Source of the DNA: Gemmiger formicilis
Lineage (GTDB): Bacteria; Bacillota; Clostridia; Oscillospirales; Ruminococcaceae
Reading direction: 5' to 3'
DNA length: 64,000 nt
NCBI RefSeq assembly: GCF_900167555.1
Contig: NZ_FUYF01000001.1
Coordinates: forward strand, 1 to 64,000
This document shows, piece by piece, positions 1-8,237 of the stretch. The position numbers and the translations under genes were made by a program. How positions within the stretch are numbered: position 1 is the stretch's first letter; each line of letters opens with the position of its first letter. The notes below the pieces were generated by a model. It did not search any database and was not told the DNA's origin. It worked only from the letters and a program-made list of their open reading frames with translations.

Positions 1-917
1 AGGAGCTGGAGATCAAGGCAGAGCCCGACAAGCTGATCCGCGAACTGACGGCGGACGAGATGGACGCCGTGCGCACGATCATCGATGCTATGGTAAAAAT
101 GGCCGGCACACCGCGCGGCAATGATAAGATGATCGACGGCGGCAACGCAACGTTCTTCCAGACGATGAACAACGTCATTGACAACTGCGGCGGTCTGCGC
201 CGCTGGTTCGAGGGTGTCGCCACCCGCTACGCCGCCAAGGTCATCCCGGTGGCACGCACCAAGAGCGCTCCCCTGCCCTACCTGTCCCGCGCAATTTTGG
301 AGGACCTGGAAAATTATCGTATCTACGTCACCGGCGGTATGCCGGAGGAGGTGGAGGACGACTACGGCGCACCCGAGACGCCGGACATCGTCGAGACCAC
401 CGACTTTGTGGAGACCGACGCCGAGCCGGTCAACCAGCTGGTGCCGGAGGATGCCGCGACGAAGAAAGAAGTCACGGCGGCGCTGCTGCGCTACATTGAC
501 CGCGACACGCTCTCGGCCCGGCTGACCACCGGCCAGATGGAGGCATTCGACGATATTTTGCAGATGACGGCCTATTTTTGCCGTCGCAACGTCAAAGGCA
601 AGGACGACGGCATGATGGAGGGCAAGGCCAACATGCAGTTTTTGGACGCTTTGAACAAGGTCATTGCCCGGTATGAGAGCCTGACCCCGCTGTTTGAGGC
701 GATGTCGGTCATGATGGACTACGACACCTACTGGAAGGACCTGATGAAGAACCCCAGGATCAAAAATCCGAAGCTCGTCTTTCAGTCTGAGGTCGAAAAG
801 GCCCTGCTGATGCCGTCCGCCATCATCGGCGAATACACCGCCCGCAAGGCCCAGAGCGACACCGGCCACACGCTGCACCGGGAATACAACTGGACGAAGG
901 CCTTTGACGAAGAATAA
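1..917 (+). CDS. Unrecognised protein, 5' end outside window
   Basis: The reading frame is open from base 3 to the TAA at 915-917, and the Met at 60 has no ribosome binding site just upstream. The true start is therefore probably outside the window, and at least 304 residues are visible. I do not recognise a family. The visible part is soluble, with no membrane segment. A strongly acidic linker (residues about 95-130 counted from Met60, rich in E, D and T) separates two globular-looking parts. The C-terminal part is rich in Met, Lys and aromatic residues. It is the only clear plus-strand gene before 41.6 kb and it is followed by its own terminator. It could be a plasmid, phage or chromosomal conserved hypothetical; no function is proposed. 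Confidence 0.75.
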   Translation, partial: ELEIKAEPDKLIRELTADEMDAVRTIIDAMVKMAGTPRGNDKMIDGGNATFFQTMNNVIDNCGGLRRWFEGVATRYAAKVIPVARTKSAPLPYLSRAILEDLENYRIYVTGGMPEEVEDDYGAPETPDIVETTDFVETDAEPVNQLVPEDAATKKEVTAALLRYIDRDTLSARLTTGQMEAFDDILQMTAYFCRRNVKGKDDGMMEGKANMQFLDALNKVIARYESLTPLFEAMSVMMDYDTYWKDLMKNPRIKNPKLVFQSEVEKALLMPSAIIGEYTARKAQSDTGHTLHREYNWTKAFDEE

Positions 918-960
918 GAAGAAAAAGCGGAATTTTTGAAAATGTGCCCTGAATAACAAC

Positions 961-1000
961 AGCCCCGGGATTTTCCAAAGCAGAAAATCCCGGGGCTTTG
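961..1000 (+). terminator. Rho-independent terminator
   Basis: A perfect 15-bp stem (961-975 with 983-997) closes a 7-base loop and is followed by a modest T-rich stretch (ttt, then tgtctgtatatttatt). It lies 44 bases after the stop codon of the gene ending at 917 and ends that plus-strand transcript. Confidence 0.85.
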
Positions 1001-1103
1001 CTGTCTGTATATTTATTCGTACGTATAAATATTCACAACCGCTTAACAACCGGCGCGGTGCGGGCGGATACAACGTGTGCCCTTATCGTTTGCGCCAGAC
1101 GCT

Positions 1104-1134
1104 GTAGGGGGCGGCGTCCCCCGATGCCCCGTGG
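1104..1134. repeat. Interspersed GC repeat, copy 1
   Basis: The 18 bases at 1104-1121 (core gggggcggcgtcccc) recur exactly in reverse complement at 10031-10048. The following gatgccccg also matches loosely. The rest of 1001-1202 holds nothing else that I can name. Confidence 0.7.
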
Positions 1135-1202
1135 CCGTTTGCGGCAGTGACGAGTGTCACCTGGGCAAATTTCCGCATCGCTCGATCTGCCCGCAGACGC
1201 GC

Positions 1203-2141
1203 CTAGCAGCCCCTCACAGCCGCCTCAATCGCGGCCTTATCCAACCCTTCCCCAATCACGATCAGCACCTCCTGACCGCTGGGAATGGGCTGTACGGTTA
1301 TGGCATCGCGGGCGGCGTTCAGCTCGACCCAGCCGCCGCCGTCGGGGATAAACCCCTTGACGCGCAGCACATGGCCGTATTTCGCGTCGTGCAGGAGCGT
1401 CTGCGCGGCCTGCCGGACCTGCGCGACACTGCGCCCGGCCTCGAGAAAATACAGCGAGGTAAACGCCTTGTGCTCGTCAAAATGCAGCTTGACGTAGCTT
1501 GTCTGCCGCCAGCCGCAGCGATCCACGCGGGCAAAATCAGCGGTTGTCAGCGCGTTCCAGTCCCGGCACAGTACATCGTCCGCGCCAAAGCGGCGGACAC
1601 AATGGCAGCCGGCCAGTGCGCGGTTCAGGTGGCCGATGACCGCTTCCGCCTCGCCGGGCGCGGCCAGCTGCGTGCGGCTCATGACGACAAGCCCGGCACT
1701 GGCGGCCTCGGAGGCTAGCAGGTAGTCGGCCTGCGGGGAAAGCTCGTTTTCCAGCTTGGCGTCCACAATGGCAATGACGCTGCCCAGCGTATACCAGCGG
1801 TCCAGCGGCTCGTCCCGCAGAATGTCGTAGAACTCGTCCACGTCAAAGATGCCGCTCGGCTCAATGACGACCCGGTCAAAGCCGCGCATTGCCATTGAGA
1901 TCAGCTTGGTGCGCATCCGGCGCTGGTGGGTGTCGCAGTCACAGCCGCCGCTGATCGTCTCTATGTCGCAGTGCTCCCCAATCAGGTCCTGCAGCAGCAT
2001 GGCATCGACGTTCACCGCGCCGAAGTCGTTTTCCAGAATGCAGACGCTGTGCCCCTGCGCGACGAGATACTGCACGTAGCGGCGCAGGAACGTCGTCTTG
2101 CCGGAGCCGAGAAACCCCGTGATCAAATCGACCTGTACCAT
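1203..2141 (-). CDS. CobW/P47K (G3E) family GTPase, metal-insertion type
   Basis: A 312-residue G3E P-loop GTPase of the CobW/YjiA/ZNG family, which load metal ions (Zn, Co, Ni) into target enzymes in the cytoplasm. The Walker A motif GFLGSGKT is at residues 9-16. The switch region carries a GGCDCD motif (about residues 65-70), a variant of the family CxCC metal site with one Cys replaced by Asp. The conserved IEPSGIFD stretch is at about 94-101. A C-terminal CobW_C-like domain follows from about residue 215. The start is chosen by a GGAGGAG ribosome binding site directly upstream. Neighbours give no clue to the client protein. The family is secure; the metal is not. Confidence 0.85.
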   Translation of the reverse strand: MVQVDLITGFLGSGKTTFLRRYVQYLVAQGHSVCILENDFGAVNVDAMLLQDLIGEHCDIETISGGCDCDTHQRRMRTKLISMAMRGFDRVVIEPSGIFDVDEFYDILRDEPLDRWYTLGSVIAIVDAKLENELSPQADYLLASEAASAGLVVMSRTQLAAPGEAEAVIGHLNRALAGCHCVRRFGADDVLCRDWNALTTADFARVDRCGWRQTSYVKLHFDEHKAFTSLYFLEAGRSVAQVRQAAQTLLHDAKYGHVLRVKGFIPDGGGWVELNAARDAITVQPIPSGQEVLIVIGEGLDKAAIEAAVRGC

Positions 2142-2239
2142 CTTACTCCTCCTTCGGGCAGGTCATGCCCCGCTGGCGACCAATGGCCGCCCCTACACAC
2201 GCAGTACGGCAAGAATGCAATTTTTTTGACGGTCTGACT

Positions 2240-2620
2240 TTATTCGTGAATTTCCAAAGGAAGATCGTCAGGGTCGGAAAAGAATGTCATTTTTTTGCCT
2301 GTGTAAGCATCGACTCGGATCGGCTCGGTTATGATGCCCTTTTTATTCAATTCTCTTACGGTATCATCGACAGAGTCTACAGCAAAGGCAAGATGCCGGA
2401 GGCCGTAAGCCTCTGGATAACTGGGGCGTTTCGGGCAATTTTTAATGATAAAAAGTTCTAATTCCATCCCATCGAGTTGAAGATCGATTTTGTAATCATC
2501 GCGTTCCGGTCTGTAATTTTCTCGAATGACAGAAAAGCCTAACAGATCCACATAAAAGCGCCTTGATTTCTCATAGTTGCTCCCGATAATGGCAATGTGA
2601 TGAACTTTTTTCAAATTCAT
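2240..2620 (-). CDS. yaeR: YaeR-like VOC-superfamily protein (glyoxalase fold)
   Basis: This 126-residue protein has the paired beta-alpha-beta-beta-beta fold of the vicinal oxygen chelate superfamily. It carries the YaeR-type signatures HHIAII near the start, FYVDLLGF at about 22-29, GLRHLAFAVD at about 73-82 and the closing FFSDPDDLPLE. Metal-ligand candidates are the first His pair, the His of GLRHLAF and the final Glu. The substrate is unknown. Codons are visibly richer in A and T than in the neighbouring genes, so it may have been acquired horizontally. A GAGAGG ribosome binding site precedes the ATG. It stands alone between the CobW gene and a tRNA. Confidence 0.8.
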   Translation of the reverse strand: MNLKKVHHIAIIGSNYEKSRRFYVDLLGFSVIRENYRPERDDYKIDLQLDGMELELFIIKNCPKRPSYPEAYGLRHLAFAVDSVDDTVRELNKKGIITEPIRVDAYTGKKMTFFSDPDDLPLEIHE

Positions 2621-2663
2621 GGCGTATTTACCTCTCCCCTGCCTGGTGTGCGGTACCCTGCAA

Positions 2664-2713
2664 ATAAAAAACGTACCCGAACCCTTTTCCGTAAAGAATT
2701 GGGTTCGAGTACG
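2664..2713 (-). terminator. Terminator of the tRNA-Val transcript
   Basis: A 13-bp stem (2672-2684 with 2701-2713, one G-T mismatch) is followed on the minus strand by a T run (plus-strand A run ending at 2671). It lies just downstream of the tRNA 3' end. Confidence 0.75.
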
Positions 2714-2720
2714 AACTGTC

Positions 2721-2797
2721 TGGTGGAGGATGGGGGACTCGAACCCTCGACCTCTGCGATGTGAACGCAGCGCTCTAACCAGCTGAGCTAATCATCC
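2721..2797 (-). tRNA. tRNA-Val, anticodon CAC
   Basis: A 77-nt cloverleaf with encoded CCA (complement of 2721-2723). The anticodon stem is 2754-2758 paired with 2766-2770. The 7-base loop gives CAC as complement of 2761-2763, reading Val codon GUG. The TTCGA of the T arm and the AGCTGG of the D arm are present. Position 4 of the acceptor stem reads U opposite C69, a mismatch in an otherwise good helix. A promoter and a terminator bracket the gene, so it is transcribed alone. Confidence 0.93.
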
Positions 2798-2817
2798 GTA
2801 TGCGATTGACAAATGAT

Positions 2818-2846
2818 AGTATACAGGATTTGCCCGGATTTGTCAA
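2818..2846 (-). promoter_or_regulatory. Promoter of tRNA-Val
   Basis: On the minus strand TTGACA (complement of 2841-2846) is separated by 17 bases from TATACT (complement of 2818-2823), about 20 bases before the tRNA 5' end. This is a near-consensus housekeeping promoter. Confidence 0.85.
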
Positions 2847-2898
2847 GCGCAAATTTTCAATTGTTTTGTTGTTGTCCTCCTCTCCCCCCCCTGCCCGC

Positions 2899-2944
2899 AA
2901 AAAAGACCCCGCCTCACGGCGCGAGAGACGCGCTGTGAGGCGGG
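2899..2944 (-). terminator. Terminator of the flavodiiron gene
   Basis: A stem of about 16 bp (2908-2923 with 2929-2944, loop agaga) is followed on the minus strand by a T run (plus-strand A run 2899-2904). It sits 24 bases beyond the stop codon of the gene at 2968-4122. Confidence 0.85.
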
Positions 2945-2967
2945 CTTGCAGTTGAGAGGAAAAGAGA

Positions 2968-4122
2968 TTACCTGCTCAGCTCATCGGCCAGAGCGGCGAG
3001 CTGGGCCTCGCTGGCGGCATTCAGCGCGCCGCGGACCGTGACGGTGGTGGCAGCGTAGGTCAGGTTCTTGCTGCCCTCAAGCATTTTGGTCATGACCTTG
3101 GCGGCCATCGGCGCCCAGGAGCCGTTCTCAATAAAGGCCACCGTGCGGTTCTGGTAGTTGCGCTCGGTCAGATGATGGATGAACTCCTTCATGAAGGGGA
3201 ATACATCGGCGTTGTAGGTAGGCGTGGCCAGTACCAGTTTGCTGAAGCGGAATGCCTGCGCGACGGCCTCGGCCATATCGCAGCGGGCCAGGTCCATGGC
3301 AACCGTCTCCACGCCCTTCTCGCGCAGGGCCTCGGCCAGGCGGTTGGCAGCCTCGGCAGTGTGGCCGTAGATGCTGCTGTAGGCGACGAGCACACCCTCG
3401 GTCTCGGGGCGGTAGGCACTCCAGGCGTCGTAGGCGGCCAGCACATCGCCCAGCTGCTCCTTGTGCAGGACGGGACCGTGCAGGCTGCAGACGGTCTCGA
3501 TGTCCAGCGCGGCGGCCTTTTTCAGCACGGCCTGCACCTGCACGCCGTATTTGCCGACGATGCCGATGAAGTAGCGGCGGGCTTCGGGCAGCCACGGCTC
3601 CTCCACGTCGAGTGCGCCGAACTTGCCGAACGCATCGGCGCTGAACAGGACCTTGTCTGCATCGTCATAGGTCATGATGACCTCGGGCCAGTGGACCATC
3701 GGCGCGGTGACAAAGTGCAGCGTGTGGGTGCCCAGCGGCAGGGTGTCCCCCTCCTTGACGACGACGCGGCGGTCCGCGTAGTCGGTGCCGAAATAGGCCT
3801 TCATCATGTTGAACGCCTGGGCGGACGCGACGATGGTCGTGCCGGGGTACGCCTGCGCGAACGCGGCGACGGAGCCGGAATGGTCAGGCTCCATGTGCTG
3901 CACGACCAAGTAGTCGGGTGTGCGCTCGCCCAGTGCGGCGGCGATCTTGGTGATCCACTCGTCGGTAAAATGGGCATCGACGCTGTCCATGACGGCGACC
4001 TTGTCGTCGCAGATCAGGTACGAGTTGTAGGCCATGCCGTTGGGCACGTCGTACTGGCCCTCAAACAGGTCAACAAGGTGGTCGTTGACGCCGACATACA
4101 AAATATCTTTGGTGATCTCCAT
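2968..4122 (-). CDS. fprA: Flavodiiron protein (FprA-type A-type flavoprotein)
   Basis: Reduces O2 to water and/or NO to N2O in the cytoplasm, protecting anaerobes. The N-terminal metallo-beta-lactamase-like domain (residues about 1-250) keeps every diiron ligand: HMEPDH (H-x-E-x-D-H), the His of MVHWPE, the Asp of FSADAFG and the His of SLHGP. The C-terminal flavodoxin-like domain (about 250-384) starts VLVAYSSIYGHT, the FMN phosphate loop, and has APTYNAD-like flavin contacts. The start is the Met of MEITKD at 4122, because GGAGG lies about 9 bases upstream; an earlier in-frame Met lacks a binding site. The 384-residue length is normal for a two-domain FDP with no fused rubredoxin. It has its own promoter and terminator, so it is monocistronic. 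Confidence 0.93.
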   Translation of the reverse strand: MEITKDILYVGVNDHLVDLFEGQYDVPNGMAYNSYLICDDKVAVMDSVDAHFTDEWITKIAAALGERTPDYLVVQHMEPDHSGSVAAFAQAYPGTTIVASAQAFNMMKAYFGTDYADRRVVVKEGDTLPLGTHTLHFVTAPMVHWPEVIMTYDDADKVLFSADAFGKFGALDVEEPWLPEARRYFIGIVGKYGVQVQAVLKKAAALDIETVCSLHGPVLHKEQLGDVLAAYDAWSAYRPETEGVLVAYSSIYGHTAEAANRLAEALREKGVETVAMDLARCDMAEAVAQAFRFSKLVLATPTYNADVFPFMKEFIHHLTERNYQNRTVAFIENGSWAPMAAKVMTKMLEGSKNLTYAATTVTVRGALNAASEAQLAALADELSR

Positions 4123-4167
4123 ACGTGTAAACCTCCCGAAAAATACCAGAGTTGTTATTCTGGACAC

Positions 4168-4196
4168 AGTATAGCATAGTTTTAGGAATTTGTCTC
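4168..4196 (-). promoter_or_regulatory. Promoter of fprA
   Basis: On the minus strand GAGACA (complement of 4191-4196), 17 bases, then TATACT (complement of 4168-4173), with the ATG about 45 bases downstream. The -10 box is good and the -35 box weak. Confidence 0.6.
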
Positions 4197-4243
4197 GGTT
4201 TTTTCAAAAATAGTTTGATAAAATTTTTAAATACAGTTGATAG

Positions 4244-4421
4244 GTAGGGGCCGCACATGTGCGGCCCGTAGCTTTCCGGGGAAATGGCGTTCGCCTTATA
4301 CGCTGAGGGCCGGGCATGCCCGGCCCCTACATGGCGGCAGGAGTGCGGTGTTATCGCTGCCGCCCGTGCAGCGTGGCGGCTGCCGTCAGGTTCTGCGGAG
4401 GGGTCAAGACCCCTCCCTACA
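4244..4421. repeat. Cluster of palindromic intergenic repeats A
   Basis: This non-coding stretch holds three GC palindromes: 4244-4267 with core ggccgcacatgtgcggcc, 4307-4330 with core gggccgggcatgcccggccc, and 4396-4421 with core ggggtcaagacccc. The first two recur in swapped order and inverted orientation at 9838-9922, and the third recurs exactly at 10156-10181. All of 4200-4445 is otherwise empty of genes. Confidence 0.8.
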
Positions 4422-4447
4422 GAGCCAGAGGAAAGCGCGGGTAAAGC

Positions 4448-4480
4448 AAAAAAGCTCCCCGCCGATTCTTGGCGGGGAGC
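4448..4480 (-). terminator. Terminator of the rnf operon
   Basis: A perfect 10-bp GC stem (4454-4463 with 4471-4480) is followed on the minus strand by six T (plus-strand A run 4448-4453), 22 bases after the rnfB stop codon. Confidence 0.88.
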
Positions 4481-4502
4481 GCAGAGGATGTTTACCTGAA
4501 AA

Positions 4503-5351
4503 TTATACGCGCGTTTTCAGAACCTCGTGCGCGGGCACGGGGGCGTCGATGGGACGGGGCGTGCCCTCGACCCACTGGATGGCCTTCTTGGGGCACTTGC
4601 TGACGCAGGTGCCGCAGCCGTTGCACTTGGTATAGTCGATGACAGCGACGTTGTCCTTCAGGAAGATCGCCTGGTTCGGGCAGTTGCGCACGCAGAGACC
4701 GCAGGCAATGCAGCCCACCTTACAGGTCTTGTTGACCAGCGCGCCCTTGTCCTTGTTGGAGCACTTGACCGCGGGCTGCGGGGCGATGGGCTTCATCTGG
4801 ATGACGTGGCGCGGGCAGGTCACGGTGCAGGCCGTGCAGCCGGTGCACTTTTTGCGGTCCACGACGGCCACGCCATTGATGACGTGGATGGCGTCAAACT
4901 TGCACGCGCGGGTGCAGTCGCCCAGACCCAGGCAGCCATAGGCGCAGGCGCTGGGGCCGCCCGCAATGGAGGCCGCAGCAGCGCAGGTCTGGATGCCCTG
5001 GTAGTCAAACCGCTTGCCGCAGTTCTCGCCGCCCGCACAGATGACGGTGGCGCGCAGGCTGGGGCGGTCGTCGGTGGCATTGCCCATGATGGTGTTGATG
5101 GCGTCGGCAGTCTTGTCGCCGCCCGGGGCACACTTGAAGGTGGGGGCACCGTTCTCCACGATGGCCTTGGCGTAGTCGGCACAGCCGGCGTAGCCGCAGC
5201 CGCCGCAGTTGGCGCCGGCCAGACATTCCGTGACCTGCGCAATGCGCGGGTCCTCATACACAGCCATGAACTTGGAGGCCAGCACAAGGATCACGCCGCC
5301 GGCCAGGCCCAGCACCACCACGACAACGATAGCAAATACGATCGGGTTCAT
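4503..5351 (-). CDS. rnfB: Rnf complex subunit RnfB, multi-cluster ferredoxin subunit
   Basis: The electron-entry subunit of the ferredoxin:NAD+ oxidoreductase, anchored in the membrane. The N-terminal membrane helix (residues about 4-27) is followed by the Fe-S domain CGGCGYAGC (about 49-57) with further Cys at TECLAG and FKCAPGG, then about ten more paired Cys in ferredoxin modules (CTGCTAC, CIACGLC, CNGCGTC). Two in-frame ATGs lie 9 bases apart; 5351 sits 8 bases after AGGGGA and is preferred over 5360. It is the last gene of rnfCDGEAB, 18 bases after rnfA, and is followed by the operon terminator. Length about 282 residues is normal for the clostridial long form. Confidence 0.95.
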   Translation of the reverse strand: MNPIVFAIVVVVVLGLAGGVILVLASKFMAVYEDPRIAQVTECLAGANCGGCGYAGCADYAKAIVENGAPTFKCAPGGDKTADAINTIMGNATDDRPSLRATVICAGGENCGKRFDYQGIQTCAAAASIAGGPSACAYGCLGLGDCTRACKFDAIHVINGVAVVDRKKCTGCTACTVTCPRHVIQMKPIAPQPAVKCSNKDKGALVNKTCKVGCIACGLCVRNCPNQAIFLKDNVAVIDYTKCNGCGTCVSKCPKKAIQWVEGTPRPIDAPVPAHEVLKTRV

Positions 5352-5369
5352 TCTCTCCATTCCCCTTTC

Positions 5370-6011
5370 TTAGAATATCGCGTTGATGATGTTTTCGACC
5401 AGACCACCAAAGCCCATGAAGCTCATGGAGGTGATAGCGGCAGAAACCAGCGTGATGGGCAGGCCCTTGAAGCTCTCCGGCGGGTTGGCGGCCTCGACGC
5501 GGGAACGCACGCCGCAGAACAGCAGCATGGCGACCAGGAAGCCGACGCCCGCACCGGCGGCGCAGACAAGCGCCTCAGCGTAGGCCAGGCCGAAGCCGAA
5601 CTCGGCCACAACGGCGGAGTAGTCCTGCACAGCCAGGATGGTGACGCCCAGCACGCAGCAGTTGGTCGTGATCAGCGGCAGGTAGACGCCCAGGGACTGA
5701 TACAGCGCCGGGACGTACTTTTTCAGCGTGATCTCGATCAGCTGGACCAGAACGGCGATGACGAGGATGAAGATGATCGTCTGCAGGTAACCCAGATTAT
5801 AGGCATCCAGCAGGAAGATCTGCAGCGGGAAGGTCACAGCCGTGGCAATGACCATGACGACGATAACAGCAGCGCCCATGCCCGCGGAGGAATCCAGCTT
5901 TTTGGAAACGCCGAGGAACGGGCAGATACCCAGAAACTGCACCAGTACGTAGTTGTTGACCAGGATCATGCTGAAGAAGATGGTGGCAAACGTTGCGATC
6001 TGAGAACTCAT
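5370..6011 (-). CDS. rnfA: Rnf complex subunit RnfA, integral membrane
   Basis: A 213-residue polytopic protein with six hydrophobic segments; in Rnf/Nqr complexes it forms, with RnfE, the core that holds an intramembrane [2Fe-2S] cluster and takes part in ion transport. It keeps the conserved cysteines in GICPFLG (about residue 29) and TTNCCVLG (about residues 117-118). Its start overlaps the rnfE stop by four bases (ATGA), implying translational coupling. It is the reference for the degenerate A-type protein at 56172-56825. Confidence 0.95.
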   Translation of the reverse strand: MSSQIATFATIFFSMILVNNYVLVQFLGICPFLGVSKKLDSSAGMGAAVIVVMVIATAVTFPLQIFLLDAYNLGYLQTIIFILVIAVLVQLIEITLKKYVPALYQSLGVYLPLITTNCCVLGVTILAVQDYSAVVAEFGFGLAYAEALVCAAGAGVGFLVAMLLFCGVRSRVEAANPPESFKGLPITLVSAAITSMSFMGFGGLVENIINAIF

Positions 6012-6700
6012 TGTGCGGCACCCTCCTTCTGTTCTTCCTTGGCGGCGTCGATCTTCTCGAGCATGACGTCGCCGCAGCTCTTGCGCTCAATGGGCTTGTT
6101 CAGCTTGCGCTCCAGCCAGACACAGCCGGCCATCAGGCAGCCAAAGACGAAGAAGCCGCCCGGCGCGGAGTTCATGACGGTCATGCGGTCCACGCTCTCG
6201 GGGATGATGGTGATGCCCATCCAGGTGCCGCTGCCGATGATCTCACGGACGGAGGACATGAGCAGCATCGTCAGGATGTAGCCGATGCCCATGCCCAGAC
6301 CGTCCAGCGCGGAGTCCACGACGGTGTTCTTGCAGGCGAACATCTCGGCACGGCCCAGAATGATGCAGTTGACGACGATCAGCGCCAGATACACGCCCAG
6401 CGCCTTGTACAGGTCGGGCACGAACGCCTGCAGCACCATCTGCACGACGGTAACAAACGTTGCGATGATAACGATGTAGCACGGCAGATGCACCTTGGCC
6501 GGGATGACCTTGCGCAGTGCCGAGATAACGATGTTGGAGCAGACCAGAACGAACGTCATGGCCAGGCCCATGCCCACAGCGCCGGAAACGGTGGTGGTGA
6601 CAGCCAGTGCGGAGCAGCAGCCCAGCACCAGGCGCAGAACGGGGTTCTCACGGATGATGCCCGCGGTAAAAACCTTCCACTTGCTTGGTTTTTCGTTCAT
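6008..6700 (-). CDS. rnfE: Rnf complex subunit RnfE, integral membrane
   Basis: A 230-residue six-helix membrane subunit related to RnfA with inverted topology. It has cysteines in VLGCCSALA (about residue 28) and IVVNCIILGR (about residue 112), the positions that bind the shared intramembrane [2Fe-2S] cluster in Rnf/Nqr structures. It begins two bases after the rnfG stop with a GGGGTG binding site and overlaps rnfA by four bases. Confidence 0.95.
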   Translation of the reverse strand: MNEKPSKWKVFTAGIIRENPVLRLVLGCCSALAVTTTVSGAVGMGLAMTFVLVCSNIVISALRKVIPAKVHLPCYIVIIATFVTVVQMVLQAFVPDLYKALGVYLALIVVNCIILGRAEMFACKNTVVDSALDGLGMGIGYILTMLLMSSVREIIGSGTWMGITIIPESVDRMTVMNSAPGGFFVFGCLMAGCVWLERKLNKPIERKSCGDVMLEKIDAAKEEQKEGAAQ

Positions 6701-6702
6701 CG

Positions 6703-7278
6703 TTACTGCACCCCCTTGATCTCATTGTTGTAGCAGTCGATGGCTGCGTTGATGGCGTTGAACGCGCCGTTGCTGGAATACGTTGCACCGGCAATGCTGT
6801 CCACAGGGCTGCCGGAGGCGACCTCTCCCCCGTTCCAGCCGATAAAGCCGGAGGCGAAGGAATCGCCGGAGACCTTGGAGCCGATGCCGGTGGTCTGGGT
6901 GGAGCCGTCGATGGAGATACCGGAAATGGCACCCTCGGCGTCAAAGGCAACGTAGACCGTGACGTCCTTGCCGGAGTAACCGGAGGCCGCAGCCTTGACG
7001 GCGACATCGCCGTTCGCGGTCTTGACAGCACCCTCGACGCTGGCGGTGGTCAGACCGTCGATGGCAGTCATGCTGTCGGTGGTCGTGCCCTCGGGCAGGA
7101 CGGAGACATAGGCGGCCAGGGTCTCGGCTTGGGTGTTTTCCGCAATGATGGGGGCGGTGATGTCGTTCAGCACAGCCAGCAGCGCGCTGCAGACCAGGCA
7201 GATGACGACCAGCACGATGACGGGTAGCACAAGCTCCTTGAAAGTGCTCTGCTTCTCGGTGGTTTGCTTTTCAGCCAT
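6703..7278 (-). CDS. rnfG: Rnf complex subunit RnfG, covalent-FMN subunit
   Basis: A single-pass membrane protein whose extracytoplasmic domain carries covalently bound FMN and relays electrons between RnfD and the other subunits. One membrane helix spans residues about 17-38 after a short charged cytoplasmic start. The flavinylation site is the Thr of the C-terminal SIAGATYSS (family pattern S/A-G-A-T-x-S/T). The start is the Met of MAEKQT at 7278, which overlaps the rnfD stop by one base; upstream in-frame codons lie inside rnfD. The 191-residue length is normal. The flavin transferase ApbE that it needs is not in this window. Confidence 0.92.
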   Translation of the reverse strand: MAEKQTTEKQSTFKELVLPVIVLVVICLVCSALLAVLNDITAPIIAENTQAETLAAYVSVLPEGTTTDSMTAIDGLTTASVEGAVKTANGDVAVKAAASGYSGKDVTVYVAFDAEGAISGISIDGSTQTTGIGSKVSGDSFASGFIGWNGGEVASGSPVDSIAGATYSSNGAFNAINAAIDCYNNEIKGVQ

Positions 7279-8234
7279 TATTCCGCACCGCCTTTCTTGG
7301 CTTTTTTGGCCTTTTTGTAGCCCAGCGGCGTCTGGTGGCCCCAGGCGTTGAACCACGGGGTCATCAGGTTACCCAGCAGGATGGCGTAGCTCATGCCCTC
7401 ATTCATCGAGCCGAAGTGGCGGATGAGGAAGGTGATGAGGCCGATAAACACGCCGTAGAACAGCTTGCCCTTGGTGGTGAACGGGCTGGTCACGTAGTCC
7501 GTCGCCATAAAGACGGCACCGAACAAAAGACCGCCGGACATGCACTCGATCAGAGCGGTGTAGGCACTGCCGGTGTTGAGTGCAGTCAGCACAAAGACTG
7601 TGGCAACGATGGTCACGGGGATGGTGGCCTGGATGGTCCGGGTGGCAACCAGATAGGCGAAGCCCAGCAGGATGGCCAGCACGCAGACCTCGCCCATCAT
7701 GCCGCCGTGGAAGCCCAAAAAGACGTCCAGCAGGGGCAGCGTGGTCTTGTCGGCCACGGCCAGCGGCGTGGCAGAGGCCAGCGCGTCAACGGCCATGTCG
7801 GGGTAGACGTAGGCGGTCATGCGGGAGGTGAAGCCGAGGAACAGCACGATACGGCCCACCAGCGCGGGGTTGGCGAAGTTGTAGCCAAGGCCGCCGAACA
7901 GCTGCTTCGTGATGACGATGGCGATGAACGCGCCGACAACGGCGATCCAGAGCGGCATGCTCACGGGCATGTTCAGCGCCAGAATGATGCCGGTGACAAC
8001 GGCGGACAGGTCGCCCACGGTGTTGGGCTTTTTCAGCAGCTTTTCATAAATGTACTCAAACGCCACACAGGCCAGGGTGGTCACAGCGACCAGCACCAGC
8101 GCCTGCACGCCGAAGATCAGACCCGCGGCCAGCACGGCGGGCAGCAGCGCAATGACAACATTGCCCATCAGCCCGCGGGTGGTGGATGTATCGCGGATAT
8201 GCGGCGAGGCGGTAACGATCAGACGATCTTCCAT
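7278..8234 (-). CDS. rnfD: Rnf complex subunit RnfD, membrane flavin subunit
   Basis: A 318-residue protein of the NqrB/RnfD family with about ten membrane segments and a role in Na+ or H+ translocation. The covalent FMN site is the Thr of LASATPLA (about residue 158). KQLFGGLGYNFANPALVG and GAVFMATDYVTSP are family signatures. GGAGG precedes the ATG, three bases after rnfC ends. The Lys-rich tail (KKAKKAKK) is cytoplasmic. Confidence 0.95.
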   Translation of the reverse strand: MEDRLIVTASPHIRDTSTTRGLMGNVVIALLPAVLAAGLIFGVQALVLVAVTTLACVAFEYIYEKLLKKPNTVGDLSAVVTGIILALNMPVSMPLWIAVVGAFIAIVITKQLFGGLGYNFANPALVGRIVLFLGFTSRMTAYVYPDMAVDALASATPLAVADKTTLPLLDVFLGFHGGMMGEVCVLAILLGFAYLVATRTIQATIPVTIVATVFVLTALNTGSAYTALIECMSGGLLFGAVFMATDYVTSPFTTKGKLFYGVFIGLITFLIRHFGSMNEGMSYAILLGNLMTPWFNAWGHQTPLGYKKAKKAKKGGAE

Positions 8235-8237
8235 GGG

